This document shows, one piece after another, positions 41,196 to 50,260 of a stretch of DNA of 64,000 nt. Both the position numbers and the translations under genes were made by a program. Position 1 is the stretch's first letter; each line of letters starts with the position of its first letter. Source of the stretch: Emiliania huxleyi CCMP1516 (taxonomy: Eukaryota > Haptophyta > Isochrysidales > Noelaerhabdaceae). Location of the stretch: contig NW_005200011.1 in the NCBI RefSeq assembly GCF_000372725.1, forward strand, positions 744,023 to 808,022, given 5' to 3'. The notes under the pieces were generated by a model. That model was not told the origin of the DNA. It saw only the letters and a list, made by a program, of their open reading frames with translations, and did not search any database.

Positions 41196-42130
41196 CGGGG
41201 GGGTGTTGCCGGCGCTGGTAGATGATCTCTCGGAGAAGAGCCGGAGGGACCTTGGCGCCGGGGTCACGAGGAACTTGCAAGTCGTGGCCGAGGCGGCGAC
41301 GGGAGCGGTGCAGAGGATCCAGCTCAACGATGAGGCTACGGCGCGCATAATGAAGAGAGAGGAACACATCGAGTGGCTGAGGAAGCTCTTCACTGGGTGG
41401 AAAGAGGCTCGGCCGGCCTTGAGGGAGTCGCGGAGGAGGAGGGATAACGCAGGCAACGCAGGGACGGGCCAACAGCCAGTGGGACGAACGAGGGCCGCGA
41501 CGGCGGCTCAAGCGGGAGGGAGCGGAGACGGTGGGCAGCGAGCGAAGTGGGTGAGACTGATGATGCTCCTTCGACTTAGGGAGCGGTTCAGCTGCTGGGC
41601 GGGCTTCAGGTTGGTGCTCACGCGAAAAGGAATCGACGCGATGTGCAAAGCATACAAGAAGGGGAGAAGGAAGAGGAGAGACGCCGGTGGTGACGAAGCA
41701 GAAACTAGCGCAGACGAGAGCAGGGCAGACCCGGGGACTGGGGAGCCGGAGCGGACGGCATCAGCCGCCGAGGGAACGTTGGGAAGAGGCACGAGGAGGG
41801 CGGCGACCTCGACCGACTATGGAGGACCCGTCGCCAGACGACGCAGGGCAGACGACGGGGAGGCGGAGCAGTCGCGCAGGGCGAGACGAGGGAGGGAGCA
41901 GGATGTTGCGGAGATCAGCAGGAGGATGTACGAAGAGATTAGGAGCAGCAGGGACCCGAGGGACCATGTGGAAGACGGCTAGTGCTAGTCCCCCATCGGG
42001 AGGACGACCCCGGCTAGTCGCCGACCACACCCACAAAGAACCCTGCACAAAGATCGCAAGGGCGGGGACCTCCTTTTTACCCACCTCACAGTAGAGAGGT
42101 GTGCGTTTTTATTTATTTCTTTATAGTCAG
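41196..42130 (+). mobile_element. LINE-like retroelement (family B), longest copy
   Basis: Encodes LPALVDDLSEKSRRDLGAGV, RNLQVVAEAATGAVQ, EEHIEWLRKLFTGWKEARPA and VLTRKGIDAMCKAYKK, ending DPRDHVEDG-stop at 41982. A ~150-base 3' UTR ends in GTGTGCGTTTTTATTTATTT then CTTTATA. The first part is clearly homologous to the family A peptide (LPALTDSIPERKRGELAGEV.., EEREKNIGWIKRLFTAWRVS). No reverse transcriptase seen; 5'-truncated. Confidence 0.8.
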
Positions 42131-42230
42131 TGTATCCTCTATGCTCTATGAAAGTTCGGCCGATCTCTCTCTAGATTGGGGCAAAACGACAAAACTCAAA
42201 AGTCGCAGGCGCGCAAAAATTTTGGACATT

Positions 42231-42480
42231 CTACTCTCCGGCGCGCCCGCGGCGCTCTCCAAATACTCGCTCACTATAGCGGCGTGCAGCCGGCGGCGCA
42301 GCCACGCCTTGTTGCCCGAGAGGGCCTCGCCACGCTCGCCCAGCTCCTCCTTGCTCCACCACCTTCATCGCCACCAGATCCTTTTGGACCTTTCGCATCG
42401 CCGCCGCCGCAAAGAGCCCCGGGCTCAGCCTCGTGCTCAGCAGCGCCTGCCCGCCCGCGGCCACGGTGACGCGACGGCGT
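42231..42480 (-). pseudogene. SAP-domain-like gene fragment
   Basis: The minus strand reads MRKVQKDLVAMKV, then in a shifted frame EELGERGEALSGNKAWLRRR followed by LHAAIVSEYLES. This matches the SAP DNA-binding motif (LKeeLkerGLstsGnKAeLveRL). The two parts are in different frames and no flanking exons are evident, so it is either a small intron I cannot place or a decayed fragment. Confidence 0.4.
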
Positions 42481-42539
42481 GTGCATCACCGTTGCCCAGG
42501 CGCGAAAGTGTGTTGTGGGAGGATGCGTCCTTATGTGTC

Positions 42540-43435
42540 ACAAACTTGTAGCGCTACATGTACATGTTGTTTGAACACCCACCGGCGGGCGCTCTCGAGG
42601 CGAGCGGCAGCATTTTTTGCTGCACCCGGCGCGCGCAGCGCCGAAGAAAATTTTGAAAAATGCTAAAAGTTGGGCGCTCCGAGACGACCAAAGTGGTAAA
42701 AGTCGCACTCTCCCCTGACCCGAGGCTCTCCAGATGCAGAACGCAGAAGAGAATCCAGAAACCTAACTCCTAAGTCCTAACCCTCAGACTATGCAAAAAG
42801 TTACACGGGACATCTACCGATTTTGAAATTTAATATATGTATGTATTTAGGGGATGCGAATGTTGGACGGAGGGTGGACGCGTATAATTATTAATAACGT
42901 ATACGGCTGGGCTCTAAAGTCTAATTCTCGTATGTCGTAATTGTCATACTTTGGCAATCTGTTCTTATACAACTATTCCAGCGACGCACAAAAGGTAAAC
43001 ACTGCCCAAAGTCCAACGGTACACGTCTTCGACCGGGCGGCGGCCGGGGCTGTGGACCAACGTATCTACACTGCGCGCGCGATGCAGACTCCTGCTCTCG
43101 TGTGCTCTCTCCCGGCGCTCTCTCTCATGAACAACTCCACCTCTGCCGCTGCCCTGACTTCCCCGGCGCCTGGTCGCAGACAACATCCCTCACGGATCGA
43201 CAGCAAGCACACGGTGGCGCTCGGCGCTCGCGCCCTAATAGCCCCGCGTGGTGGGGAGTCGGGTGCCCTGGAAAGGGGGGGGGGGGGGAAGCGAAGGCGG
43301 GCGTGCGGCCGAGAGAGAGAGAGTCGGGCGAGTGGCATATGCGATGTGGTGCGGGTGGTGCTGGCGGCGAGCACGACGGCGGTGGTGGCGGCGGTGGAGT
43401 GAGGGCGGGGCGCGAGGGCTTGAGGAGGGGAAGGG
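42540..43435. other. Intergenic, partly AT-rich
   Basis: Contains an AT-rich island (42810-42960, AAATTTAATATATGTATGTA) unusual for this GC-rich window, and a G-run at 43277-43288 with GA-rich sequence after it. No gene signature. Confidence 0.5.
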
Positions 43436-43910
43436 CTACGAAACCTCCGAGTCCTGGATGTGGCCCTGTTGGACGCCGTGGTTTTTCTTGGCAGTCTTGA
43501 GAGCGTCCACGTAGTCCTGCTTCGGCAAAAACGCGTGGTCGCCTGCGCAGGCCGCGCGTGCGGGTTGCGGCCTGCCCGACCAGCAACCCTCTCGGTGGCT
43601 GTGTGCGCCGCGGTGGACGTTGTGTGCGGTAGGGCGTGGAGGACGGCAAATTGTGAGGCAAGGATGGGGCTGGTCAGGCTCGAGGGGGCTGCTTACCCGA
43701 AGAGTGGCGCCGCATCACCTTACTCGAGGTCTGGGGAGAGAGGTGGGTCTCCTTGGCGGCGACGACCGCCTTTGGCCGCAGGAGGATCCAGCCTGCGAGC
43801 ACGGATCCCACTGGGCGTGAAGAGAAGCAAGGCAACGCAGCAAATACACAGCCTCACGCACCGCCGATAGCGGCGACAGCGGCCGCTCCCACTGCCTTGG
43901 TGGCTGACAT
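43436..43910 (-). CDS. 83-residue three-exon protein with N-terminal hydrophobic helix
   Basis: Exon 1 43862-43910 (ATG at 43910; MSATKAVGAAAVAAIG), GT-AG intron 43793-43861; exon 2 43697-43792 (WILLRPKAVVAAKETHLS..SKVMRRHSS), GT-AG intron 43543-43696 (TCGG|GTAAGC to GCGCAG|GC); exon 3 43436-43542 (DHAFLPKQDYVDALKTAKKN, then QDSEVS-stop). All three phases agree and the codons complete cleanly (GGC at both junctions), which strongly supports a real gene too short for ORF scans. The hydrophobic N terminus (AVGAAAVAAIGGWILL) followed by a positively charged patch would suit a small single-pass organellar membrane protein. No family recognised. Confidence 0.7.
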
Positions 43911-43984
43911 GTTGAGAGAGATTGGGTTCGTTGATTGTCCAGTTTTAGCCGCGATTTTTCTTTTTTTTTTGGTCTTAGCCTTCG

Positions 43985-44065
43985 ATGTTAGGAAACAAAG
44001 CAAGGCGGGACATGGCATATCACTCTCGGCCCCACAGACTCTTTCTTTTTTATTTACAGTGAGTC
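43985..44065. repeat. Dispersed repeat end shared with 19791-19821
   Basis: AGGAAACAAAGCAAGGCGGG followed by ACATGGCAT is identical at both sites; flanking sequence is T-rich at both. Confidence 0.7.
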
Positions 44066-44109
44066 GTCCCCGCCAATCCAGTATTGGATTTGAGGGTCGT
44101 CGTACAGTA

Positions 44110-44660
44110 TTGGCGTCATCACTCACAACATCGTGAGCAGAGCTGTAGTAGAGCCGGAGCCGCATGAGTCTTGTGGTCGGAGGAGGAGTCGTCGGAGGAG
44201 CGGTCGGACAGCCCGCGCTTGTCGCGCCTGATGCGCTCTGCGAGGGGGCCGGGCGTAGTCGTCGTGCTCGAGCGTCGGGAAGACAGCGCGCCTTGCGACC
44301 TTGTCGGCCGAGCTGCCATCCCAGTACAAGGTGTACCACAGAACCAGTCGCCGCGAGGATAGAACCAAGCGTTGACCAACCTGTACCGTTCGAGAGCGGC
44401 CGCCTGAGCGGCCTGAGCAGCCGCCTGAGCAGCGCCTGAGCAGCCGCTCGGGCAGCCGCGGCAGCGGCAGCCTCTCGAGCCGCCGCCTCGCGCGTGCCTT
44501 GTTTCTTGCTTTCTTCTCCTGCCGCGTGCGCGACGTCTGCTTCTTCTTCTTCTTGGCGCCCGCAGAGTGGGGCTGGCTGACCCGCCAGAGGTCGTGCTCT
44601 GGACGAGACTGGGGCAGGGCGACTCACCGGAGGTGAAGGGGGACGAGGGCGGAGGCAGAC
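44110..44660 (-). pseudogene. Coding-like region split over several frames
   Basis: Coherent pieces occur in different minus-strand frames in order: REAAAREAAAAAAARAAAQA, then AAQAAQAAALERYRLVNAWF followed by YPRGDWF, then WYTLYWDGSSADKVARRAVF followed by PTLEHDDYARP, then LAERIRRDKRGLSDRSSDDS. They read as one protein broken by small frame changes rather than by introns (no suitable junctions). It is either a decayed gene or local base-calling errors; a lysine-rich stretch (KKKKKQTSRTRQEKK) lies just upstream. No family recognised. Confidence 0.45.
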
Positions 44661-44828
44661 TCAGCTGCTCTCCGTTGACCTCATGTTGGTGGCAGAACCA
44701 GTTGGTTCCGTGGCAGTCGTCTCTCTTCTTCGTACAGAGGTGCTAGGATTGCGAGAGTCACAACCTTTCGTTCCGGGCCCCTTGCGTGGATTAACTATGA
44801 GCGAGGCCACTGCGAATCGTTAGTGTTT

Positions 44829-44937
44829 AGTGGATACGTCAATGAACACACCAGTGAGGGAGGGCGAGACGATCGAGGGGTCCCGTGCCATGCGGAATCG
44901 ACCCTATCCCAGTGCAACAGTGCAACAGTGGATACGT
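44829..44937 (+). mobile_element. Family E retroposon, heavily truncated, with 11-bp target-site duplication
   Basis: The insert 44840-44926 holds AATGAACACACCAGTGAGGG through GGAATCGACCCTATC and the tail CAGTGCAACAGTGCAAC. AGTGGATACGT flanks it exactly at 44829-44839 and 44927-44937. Confidence 0.85.
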
Positions 44938-45054
44938 ACGCATCTGTGTCCGCGTAGTGTGTCTAGAGATCGTGGCATCGCGCGGCTGCAAAAAATCCAA
45001 GACAGGAACCCCGCTCCCGCGCTCCCCGCACGCGCACCCACACATAGCCTGCAT

Positions 45055-46170
45055 CTACTCGTCGCAAATGATGGCGCCCTTGACCTTCATCCTCACGGCG
45101 AATGCCCTCTTCTTGTTGAGCAGCAGTAGCGTCTTGCCGTCGCGCCCGCCAAAGCAGAGGTTGCTGACGCCACCCTTCACCTTGATGCGGCCGAGGTAGC
45201 TACCGTCGGGCGAGTAAACGCGCACGCCATCGCCGCAGCCCGCGTAGAGGTTGCCGCGCACGTCGCACTTGAGGCCGTCTGGGTAGCCCTCGGCGCCCGT
45301 GTCGACTTCCTTCTTGTCGCACAGATCAATCAGCTTACGCGCGTTGGCCAGCGACGGCGCGCTGCCGTGTTGGCCGTCATGCACGACGTCATACGCAAAG
45401 ACGCAGCTCCTCTCGCCGCCAGGGCACGCGTGCCGAAGCTGCTTGCCGCGGGCCCACTTCCCGCTCCACACATCAGAAACGTAGGCCGTCTTCTCGTCGG
45501 GCGACAGCAGCACGCCATTCGGCTCATCGGCGCGCCTGTCGACCCTGCGCCACTCGGCCAGATCCGAGCACTTTTGCGGGTGCGACGGCACAGCCCAGAC
45601 GGCCTTGGCGGTATCAAACGGAGCCGCGCGAAAGCCCTGCGATTCGAGGCCGTACGCAGGGTCCGTGAAGAGGAGATGACCGGAAGACTTGTGCAGCACG
45701 AGATCATTCGGCGAGTTCAGCGTGAGGCCGGCTTCTGGGCCGAGTCGCGTCGCCACGCTCAGCGTTTTGTCGATGTGCCACAGCGAGCCGCTCACGGAGC
45801 CCAGCCCTTGCGAGCACAGGAACGCACCTCCCTTGAAGTCCGTGGTGCCGCCGTTGCCCATCTCTATCGCTTCTTCGAGCGCACGCAGCCGGCGCACGTT
45901 TCCCGACGGGTGGTGCAGCGCTATGATCTTAACGTTGGTGGCGAGGGTGTTTTGCTGCAGCCGGTCGGACGTGACGAGCCACTCCGAGGAGCTCGGAATC
46001 CAAACGCCAGCCTCGTGGAAGAGCGGCTCGTCACATTCGGCTAGCAGCACCGCAACAGACGTGTGCAGCTCGTCAAACTCGCAACTGGTCGCCTCGGTCG
46101 CCTCGAAGACGACCGGCCGCTCCGCCGGCTCGCACACGTCGGGCATGGCCGAGCAGCAGATGAAGCGCAT
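45055..46170 (-). CDS. SMP-30/gluconolactonase/LRE-like six-bladed propeller
   Basis: The chosen ATG at 46170 (MRFICCSAMPDVCEPAERPV) gives 371 residues; the frame stays open upstream, but that part looks non-coding. Family signatures: GLTLNSPNDLVLHKSSGHLL with FTDPAYG, DEPNGVLLSPDEKTAYVSDV and GYPDGLKCDVRGNLYAGCGD, the usual Asn/Asp metal-site segments, plus a C-terminal VSNLCFGGRDGKTLLLL. These proteins are metal-dependent lactonases acting on sugar lactones or related esters. An insertion rich in Cys (HACPGGERSC) sits between blades. No signal peptide, so probably cytosolic. No intron is needed. Confidence 0.85.
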   Translation of the reverse strand: MRFICCSAMPDVCEPAERPVVFEATEATSCEFDELHTSVAVLLAECDEPLFHEAGVWIPSSSEWLVTSDRLQQNTLATNVKIIALHHPSGNVRRLRALEEAIEMGNGGTTDFKGGAFLCSQGLGSVSGSLWHIDKTLSVATRLGPEAGLTLNSPNDLVLHKSSGHLLFTDPAYGLESQGFRAAPFDTAKAVWAVPSHPQKCSDLAEWRRVDRRADEPNGVLLSPDEKTAYVSDVWSGKWARGKQLRHACPGGERSCVFAYDVVHDGQHGSAPSLANARKLIDLCDKKEVDTGAEGYPDGLKCDVRGNLYAGCGDGVRVYSPDGSYLGRIKVKGGVSNLCFGGRDGKTLLLLNKKRAFAVRMKVKGAIICDE

Positions 46171-46440
46171 GGTTCCAGTAGACCTACTGTTAAATGATAG
46201 TAGTAGGGCAGTGTGGTCGCAGGGCGCCCGGGTCGCCTCGGAGCAGCCCCGCCGCGGGTGGCAAAGGAAATCACTGGCTCCGGCGCGCGCATTGCAATGC
46301 CGCAGGCGTGACATGATTGGGCTCTGTGATCTAGATATCCGAACCTTTGAGCTGTGAAGGTCGGCCCGCCCCGGCGACACTCTTAGGGACTGCTGTAGGT
46401 AGGTGTCTGTCGACTCTCACAGCGAGGGACGAGGAATTCT

Positions 46441-46492
46441 CGTGGTGTGTGTGTGTGTGTGAGAGAGAGAGAGATGTAGATGTGAGAGAGAG
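46441..46492. repeat. (GT)n(GA)n microsatellite
   Basis: GTGTGTGTGTGTGTGTG followed by AGAGAGAGAGAG and a second GAGAGAGAG. Confidence 0.9.
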
Positions 46493-46560
46493 ATTTTTAT
46501 TAACCAACAAGAAATCACGACTCTCACAGTGATTTGGGCTCGGCAGCTTGTTAGCCCCCT

Positions 46561-46690
46561 CAGCCGAAGCTGGGGCCGGTCCCGTAGCCGAGAGAGCCCG
46601 CGCCGATGAGTTCGACGCGGTCGGGGGGGCCTGCGGAGAGGCCAGCGAGGTGGCGATCGCTGTACTTCATGGTGTCATCAAGTGACTGGC
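46561..46690 (-). CDS. Possible last exon or small protein ending GYGTGPSFG
   Basis: After an acceptor-like GTGTGCTAG the minus strand reads SQSLDDTMKYSDRHLAGLSA then GPPDRVELIGAGSLGYGTGP, ending SFG-stop at 46561. An internal ATG could also start a 35-residue peptide. Composition is protein-like, but upstream exons are not found and the 5' side runs into repeat-rich sequence. Confidence 0.35.
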
Positions 46691-46759
46691 TGACTAGCAC
46701 ACAATCAGGCCTACCTACGCCGCGTGGATGCTCCACATACACGTATGTGAGTCGGGCTG

Positions 46760-47160
46760 GCTCGAGCCTCCTTCCGTTGCGTCACTAGTTTGCATAGCGA
46801 AAACCGGCGATTTCGAAGCCTGTGCGCTGTGGCGGTTGGGTTCGCTAAGAAGGAGGGGGAGAGAGCGTTGAGGGGGCTCACGGCAAGGAAGGACACGGAC
46901 CGAGGGAGGGGTCGGCCGTCACACCTCCCGCCGCCGAGAGAGCGACCGACCGGAGGGGGGGTCCGGTCCACCTCGGGGGCAGACCACCGACCGGCGGGGG
47001 GGTCCCCACGAAGTAGGGGGGGTGGGTACAAAGAGTGACGCTCGTATAAGAGGAATTAGGCTAAACCCTATATTAAGCTAAAGGGCTCCCTATACCCTAA
47101 GCCTAAATAAATAAATAAAAACGGACACCTCTACTGTGAGATGGGTACCCTAAGCCTAAC
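46760..47160. other. G-rich intergenic stretch with a family B tail remnant
   Basis: G-runs in the context GGAGGGGGGGTCCGGTCCAC occur near 46941-47030. At 47103-47148 the reverse of a family B 3' end is present (AAATAAATAAATAAAAACGG then ACACCTC..TGTGAGATGGGTA). CCCTAAGCC and TAAACCCTA motifs nearby look telomere-like but are too few to call. Confidence 0.5.
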
Positions 47161-47172
47161 TCAAGAAATCAC

Positions 47173-47405
47173 CCCGTTTTTGCCCATTTACGGTCATCCG
47201 TCAAAATATCTGAAGATCCTACAATACTCAATAGGATTCTCCCCAAACCTTGCTCAGCTGATCCAGCCTGGGGGGAAGGCCAGCCCTGGGCAAAGAAACC
47301 AGTACCTCAACCGGCTTCCCTGAGCGTCACAGTTCGGTGATCGCGCCGGCCGGACACCACTGACAAACGTCCGTTCCGGGCATTTGAACGCGACCTTCGG
47401 GGGCA
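47173..47405 (+). repeat. Dispersed ~210-bp repeat (family F), copy 2
   Basis: Collinear with the reverse complement of 19880-20090 (see that entry). No coding capacity or clear tail. Confidence 0.7.
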
Positions 47406-47862
47406 AGGCGACATGGGCTCTATCGTCTATGGCTCAGACTGGACTCCTCTTGGTCCCCCCTGATGCCCTAGGCCACACCTGTGCCTTACTTGGAGCTCTA
47501 GGGGGTGGGCAGGGTTTGCCCCCCCCCAACTGGCCCGAGGCACCTTAATGCTTAATGTTAATCCTTATAAAGTTCGGCAGTCGGCACCCTACTGCTGAGT
47601 GCTGTACGAATTTCCGGCTACATGCGGTAAGTAAGAACACACGCAAAAATCTCAGAAGAGTAGAGAAACCAGAAAGGCCAAACAAGTCTAGCGCACGGCG
47701 ATGGCGATTGAGAGAGGAGCCACACATTCGACACAGCTGGCCAACTCCTTGACCCTCCCCTCCCCACATACTCCGATACTGTATCCCAACTCCTCGTTTC
47801 CCAAGACTCAGTCGCGTCGAGCTCCGTCCCGTCACATGCTGTTCGTCCCGTCACTTAGCCAG
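47406..47862. other. Intergenic, no gene supported
   Basis: Short frames only; contains a C-run at 47519-47528. Confidence 0.45.
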
Positions 47863-48990
47863 TCACATGCCCGACAACGCGGAAACAGCCCCGCCCACCA
47901 GGAAGAGGTCGAGGTTCCCCATCGCGGCGAGGCCGAAGAATGCGCCCTTCGGTGCGACCGTTTCCCACGCCGTCTTTGCGGCGGCGCCCGCCTTGGTGAG
48001 GCCCTGGGCCACGCTCCTCGAGGTGGCCTCGCCCGCGATGAAGCCGCCGGTCGCGACGCTCTTGCACACGCTAACAAGATCGGCATGGGGAGCGCTCGCG
48101 GCGGCGAGATCCTGCGACTCCGCGACAGCTTTCCACGCCAGCTTTGCGGCGGCGCCAGCCTTTGTGCCCGCGATGAAGCCGCCGGTCGCGACGCTCTTGC
48201 ACACGCCAACAAGATCGGCATGGGGAGCGCTCGCGGCGGCGAGATCCTGCGACTCCGCGACAGCTTTCCACGCCAGCTTTGCGGCGGCGCCAGCCTTTGT
48301 GCCCGCGATGAAGCCGCCGGTCGCGACGCTCTTGCACAAGCTGACGAGCTCAGCGTGGGGAGGGCTCGCGGCGGCGAGCTCCTGCGACTCCGCGACAGCT
48401 TTCCACGCCAGCTTTGCGGCGGCGCCAGCCTTTGTGCCCGCGATGAAGCCGCCGGTCGCGACGCTCTTGCACAAGCTGACGAGCTCAGCGTGGGGAGGGC
48501 TCGCGGCGGCGAGCTCCTGCGACTCCACCGGCGGCAGCGGCGGCTCGTCCGGAGCGGCGGCGAGGTCGTACGCGGCGGCGAACGCCGCGAGTAGGGCCAC
48601 GAGGGAGACCAGCGCCCCCCAAACGTCCGCCGACGAAGCCCGCGTCGCCTTGCGGGTTGCCGCCTTGCGTGGCGCTGGCGGCACGATGACGGTGCCCTCT
48701 GCGATGAGGAGGTTGCCGAGGCGCTCGCCGACGAGGCGGTGCTTGAAGACCCGGCCGTCCTTGGTCCGGTTCGTCAAAATCGCCTCCGAACGCCCCGTCG
48801 CCAGCAGGGTTTTGGTGAACTCGGCGGCGACGTCAAACTCCGTCGTTTCGCACTGGAGCAGGTCGGCCGGGCGCTTGCCCAGCGCCTCGCTCTCGGTGTA
48901 GCCGCACAGCGCGCTCCAGGCGTCGTTCACGCCGACGACTTTCCCCGCCCCGTCGCACACGATTGTGGGCTTGTCCGAACTGGGCGCCAT
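47863..48990 (-). CDS. PAS-domain protein with one membrane helix and four near-identical 45-residue repeats
   Basis: Intact intronless 375-residue frame with ATG at 48990. Residues ~5-95 are a PAS domain (PTIVCDGAGKVVGVNDAWSA then LCGYTESEALGKRPADLLQ, then KDGRVFKHRLVGERLG), close to LOV/PAS type by the GYTESEALGK region; the LOV cysteine motif is not obvious (LLQCETTEFD lies near it). A helix WGALVSLVALLAAFAAAYDL follows. Then come four tandem units of AVAESQELAAASPPHAELVS followed by LCKSVATGGFIAGTKAGAAA then KLAWK, and a C-terminal hydrophobic end (LFLVGGAVSALSGM). Possibly a membrane-bound sensor; output unknown because no kinase or effector domain is present. Confidence 0.75.
   Translation of the reverse strand: MAPSSDKPTIVCDGAGKVVGVNDAWSALCGYTESEALGKRPADLLQCETTEFDVAAEFTKTLLATGRSEAILTNRTKDGRVFKHRLVGERLGNLLIAEGTVIVPPAPRKAATRKATRASSADVWGALVSLVALLAAFAAAYDLAAAPDEPPLPPVESQELAAASPPHAELVSLCKSVATGGFIAGTKAGAAAKLAWKAVAESQELAAASPPHAELVSLCKSVATGGFIAGTKAGAAAKLAWKAVAESQDLAAASAPHADLVGVCKSVATGGFIAGTKAGAAAKLAWKAVAESQDLAAASAPHADLVSVCKSVATGGFIAGEATSRSVAQGLTKAGAAAKTAWETVAPKGAFFGLAAMGNLDLFLVGGAVSALSGM
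48030..48535 (-). repeat. 135-bp coding tandem repeat, four units
   Basis: Adjacent units are almost identical in DNA (for example TTTCCACGCCAGCTTTGCGG then CGGCGCCAGCCTTTGTGCCC occurs three times). Units 1-2 and units 3-4 form two subtypes (ELAAASPPHAELVSLC and DLAAASAPHADLV.VC), which suggests two rounds of duplication. Confidence 0.9.
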
Positions 48991-49520
48991 CTGGGAGAGG
49001 GCCGCTGGAGTGCCTGACCTGAGAGTGCCCTCGCTGTGATGCGGCAATCAGGGGCGTTTTTTTTTCTTTTTTTCTGGCAGCCCGGCCAACCCTTCTCCCA
49101 CAAGACCGGCCGCTCAAGGCGCACCGCGGTTTCTACCACGACGCGATTCTTGTCAAGCGCAACAACTTCAACCTTCTCTCTCCACGAGACGTTCGGCGGC
49201 GGCTTCTCGCCCACCGACCGCCGTTCTCAAGCTGCGCCGCCTCGCGCGCGGCAGCGTTGACCGCACGGCCGACTCGCCCAAGTACTCGCTCTCTTTTATG
49301 TCCCACCATGCAGAGCGCATCTCTCTCTCTCTTGTGCGAGGCGTGAACCGCGCCATTCGCTCTCACCTGGCAACACCCTGTCTGCACGTCTCGCGCGCGC
49401 GTGAACAGGGCAACAGTCGTCCACACACCCCAAAATTGAGTTCGACCGCCCAAATCTGTCTCCCTCCTCCCCCCCCCCCCCCCCCCGCAAACTTTAAACC
49501 ACCATAAACTTCAGTCTGCA
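48991..49520. other. Intergenic, no gene supported
   Basis: Upstream region of the PAS gene, with T-run (49057-49070) and C-run (49469-49486) sequence. Confidence 0.5.
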
Positions 49521-49521
49521 G

Positions 49522-49788
49522 GGGCTCCAGGCCCCAAATGACGTGTGAGTGTTAGAGTTGTTGAGCACTTGTGACTTGAGCACTGGATAGGGTCGATTCC
49601 GCATGGTAACGGGACCCACCGATCGTCTCGCCCTCCCTCACTGGTGTGTTCCTTGGGGGGGGTCCTAACAAACACGGTCTACAGGATCGAGGTGCGCGCA
49701 CGCTGCGGTGAGGGACCCTGAGAGGGTAGATCGAGCAGTGTCGTCCCCCCTCGCCTAGAGTTGTTTGGTATTGCTAAAAATCTCTCTC
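49522..49788. mobile_element. MITE-like module interrupted by a family E retroposon with 10-bp target-site duplication
   Basis: 49522-49562 repeats 35945-35985. The family E insert (49563-49755, minus; tail GAGCACTTGTGACTTGAGCA) is flanked by TAGAGTTGTT at 49553-49562 and 49756-49765. The copy at 35976-35985 is the uninterrupted site. The right edge TGGTATTGCTAAAAATCTCT (49766-49788) is the reverse complement of the left edge of the 35.9-kb copy, which suggests terminal inverted repeats of a small DNA element. Confidence 0.8.
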
Positions 49789-49839
49789 CCACACGCCTGG
49801 GAAGCTGGAATGGGCAGATTTTGGGCTTTACGAGAGAGA

Positions 49840-50260
49840 GTTTCCTCTCGCACCCTGCCTGGTTCCCTTTCCGTGTTTCCTGCTAGTTTCCCTACAGCAC
49901 CCTCTAGTTTCCTTTGGAAACTCCGTGGAAATCATCAATTTCCCGGGCTCTGAGCCGAGTCTGAGGCTGGTTTGGGCCCCAAATCAGCCCAATCGGCAAA
50001 ACCGGGGTATTTTGCGGGTATACCTGGAAAACCCCGGGTATACCTGGAAAATACCCGCGTAGTTTGCCGGTTTCCCTCGGTTTCGCCTCAGATTTTGCCC
50101 CAAACCAGCTCTCAGACTCAGGGAAACTCGAGAGTTGCCAGAATGGAGCAGGAATGGAGCACCAGACCCTCTGGTTTCCCTGGAAACTTCCGTAAACTCA
50201 AAGTGCTGCTGGGGACCCTATGGTTTCCCTCTGGGTTGCGCCGGAAACTCTCCGTAAAGG
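49840..50260. repeat. Long imperfect inverted repeat (foldback)
   Basis: GAGTCTGAGGCTGGTTTGGG (~49958-49977) pairs with CCCCAAACCAGCTCTCAGAC (~50098-50118). Inside, ACCGGGGTATTTTGCGGGTA pairs with TACCCGCGTAGTTTGCCGGT. Outside, GGTTCCCTTTCC.. and AGTTTCC..GGAAACTCCG segments recur on both arms. The arms together span about 400 bases and would form a long hairpin in RNA. Confidence 0.75.

Noticed and set aside
47040-47160. Interstitial telomere
   Set aside because: CCCTAA-like motifs occur only two or three times and are not in tandem; the tail of a retroelement explains the A/T-rich part.
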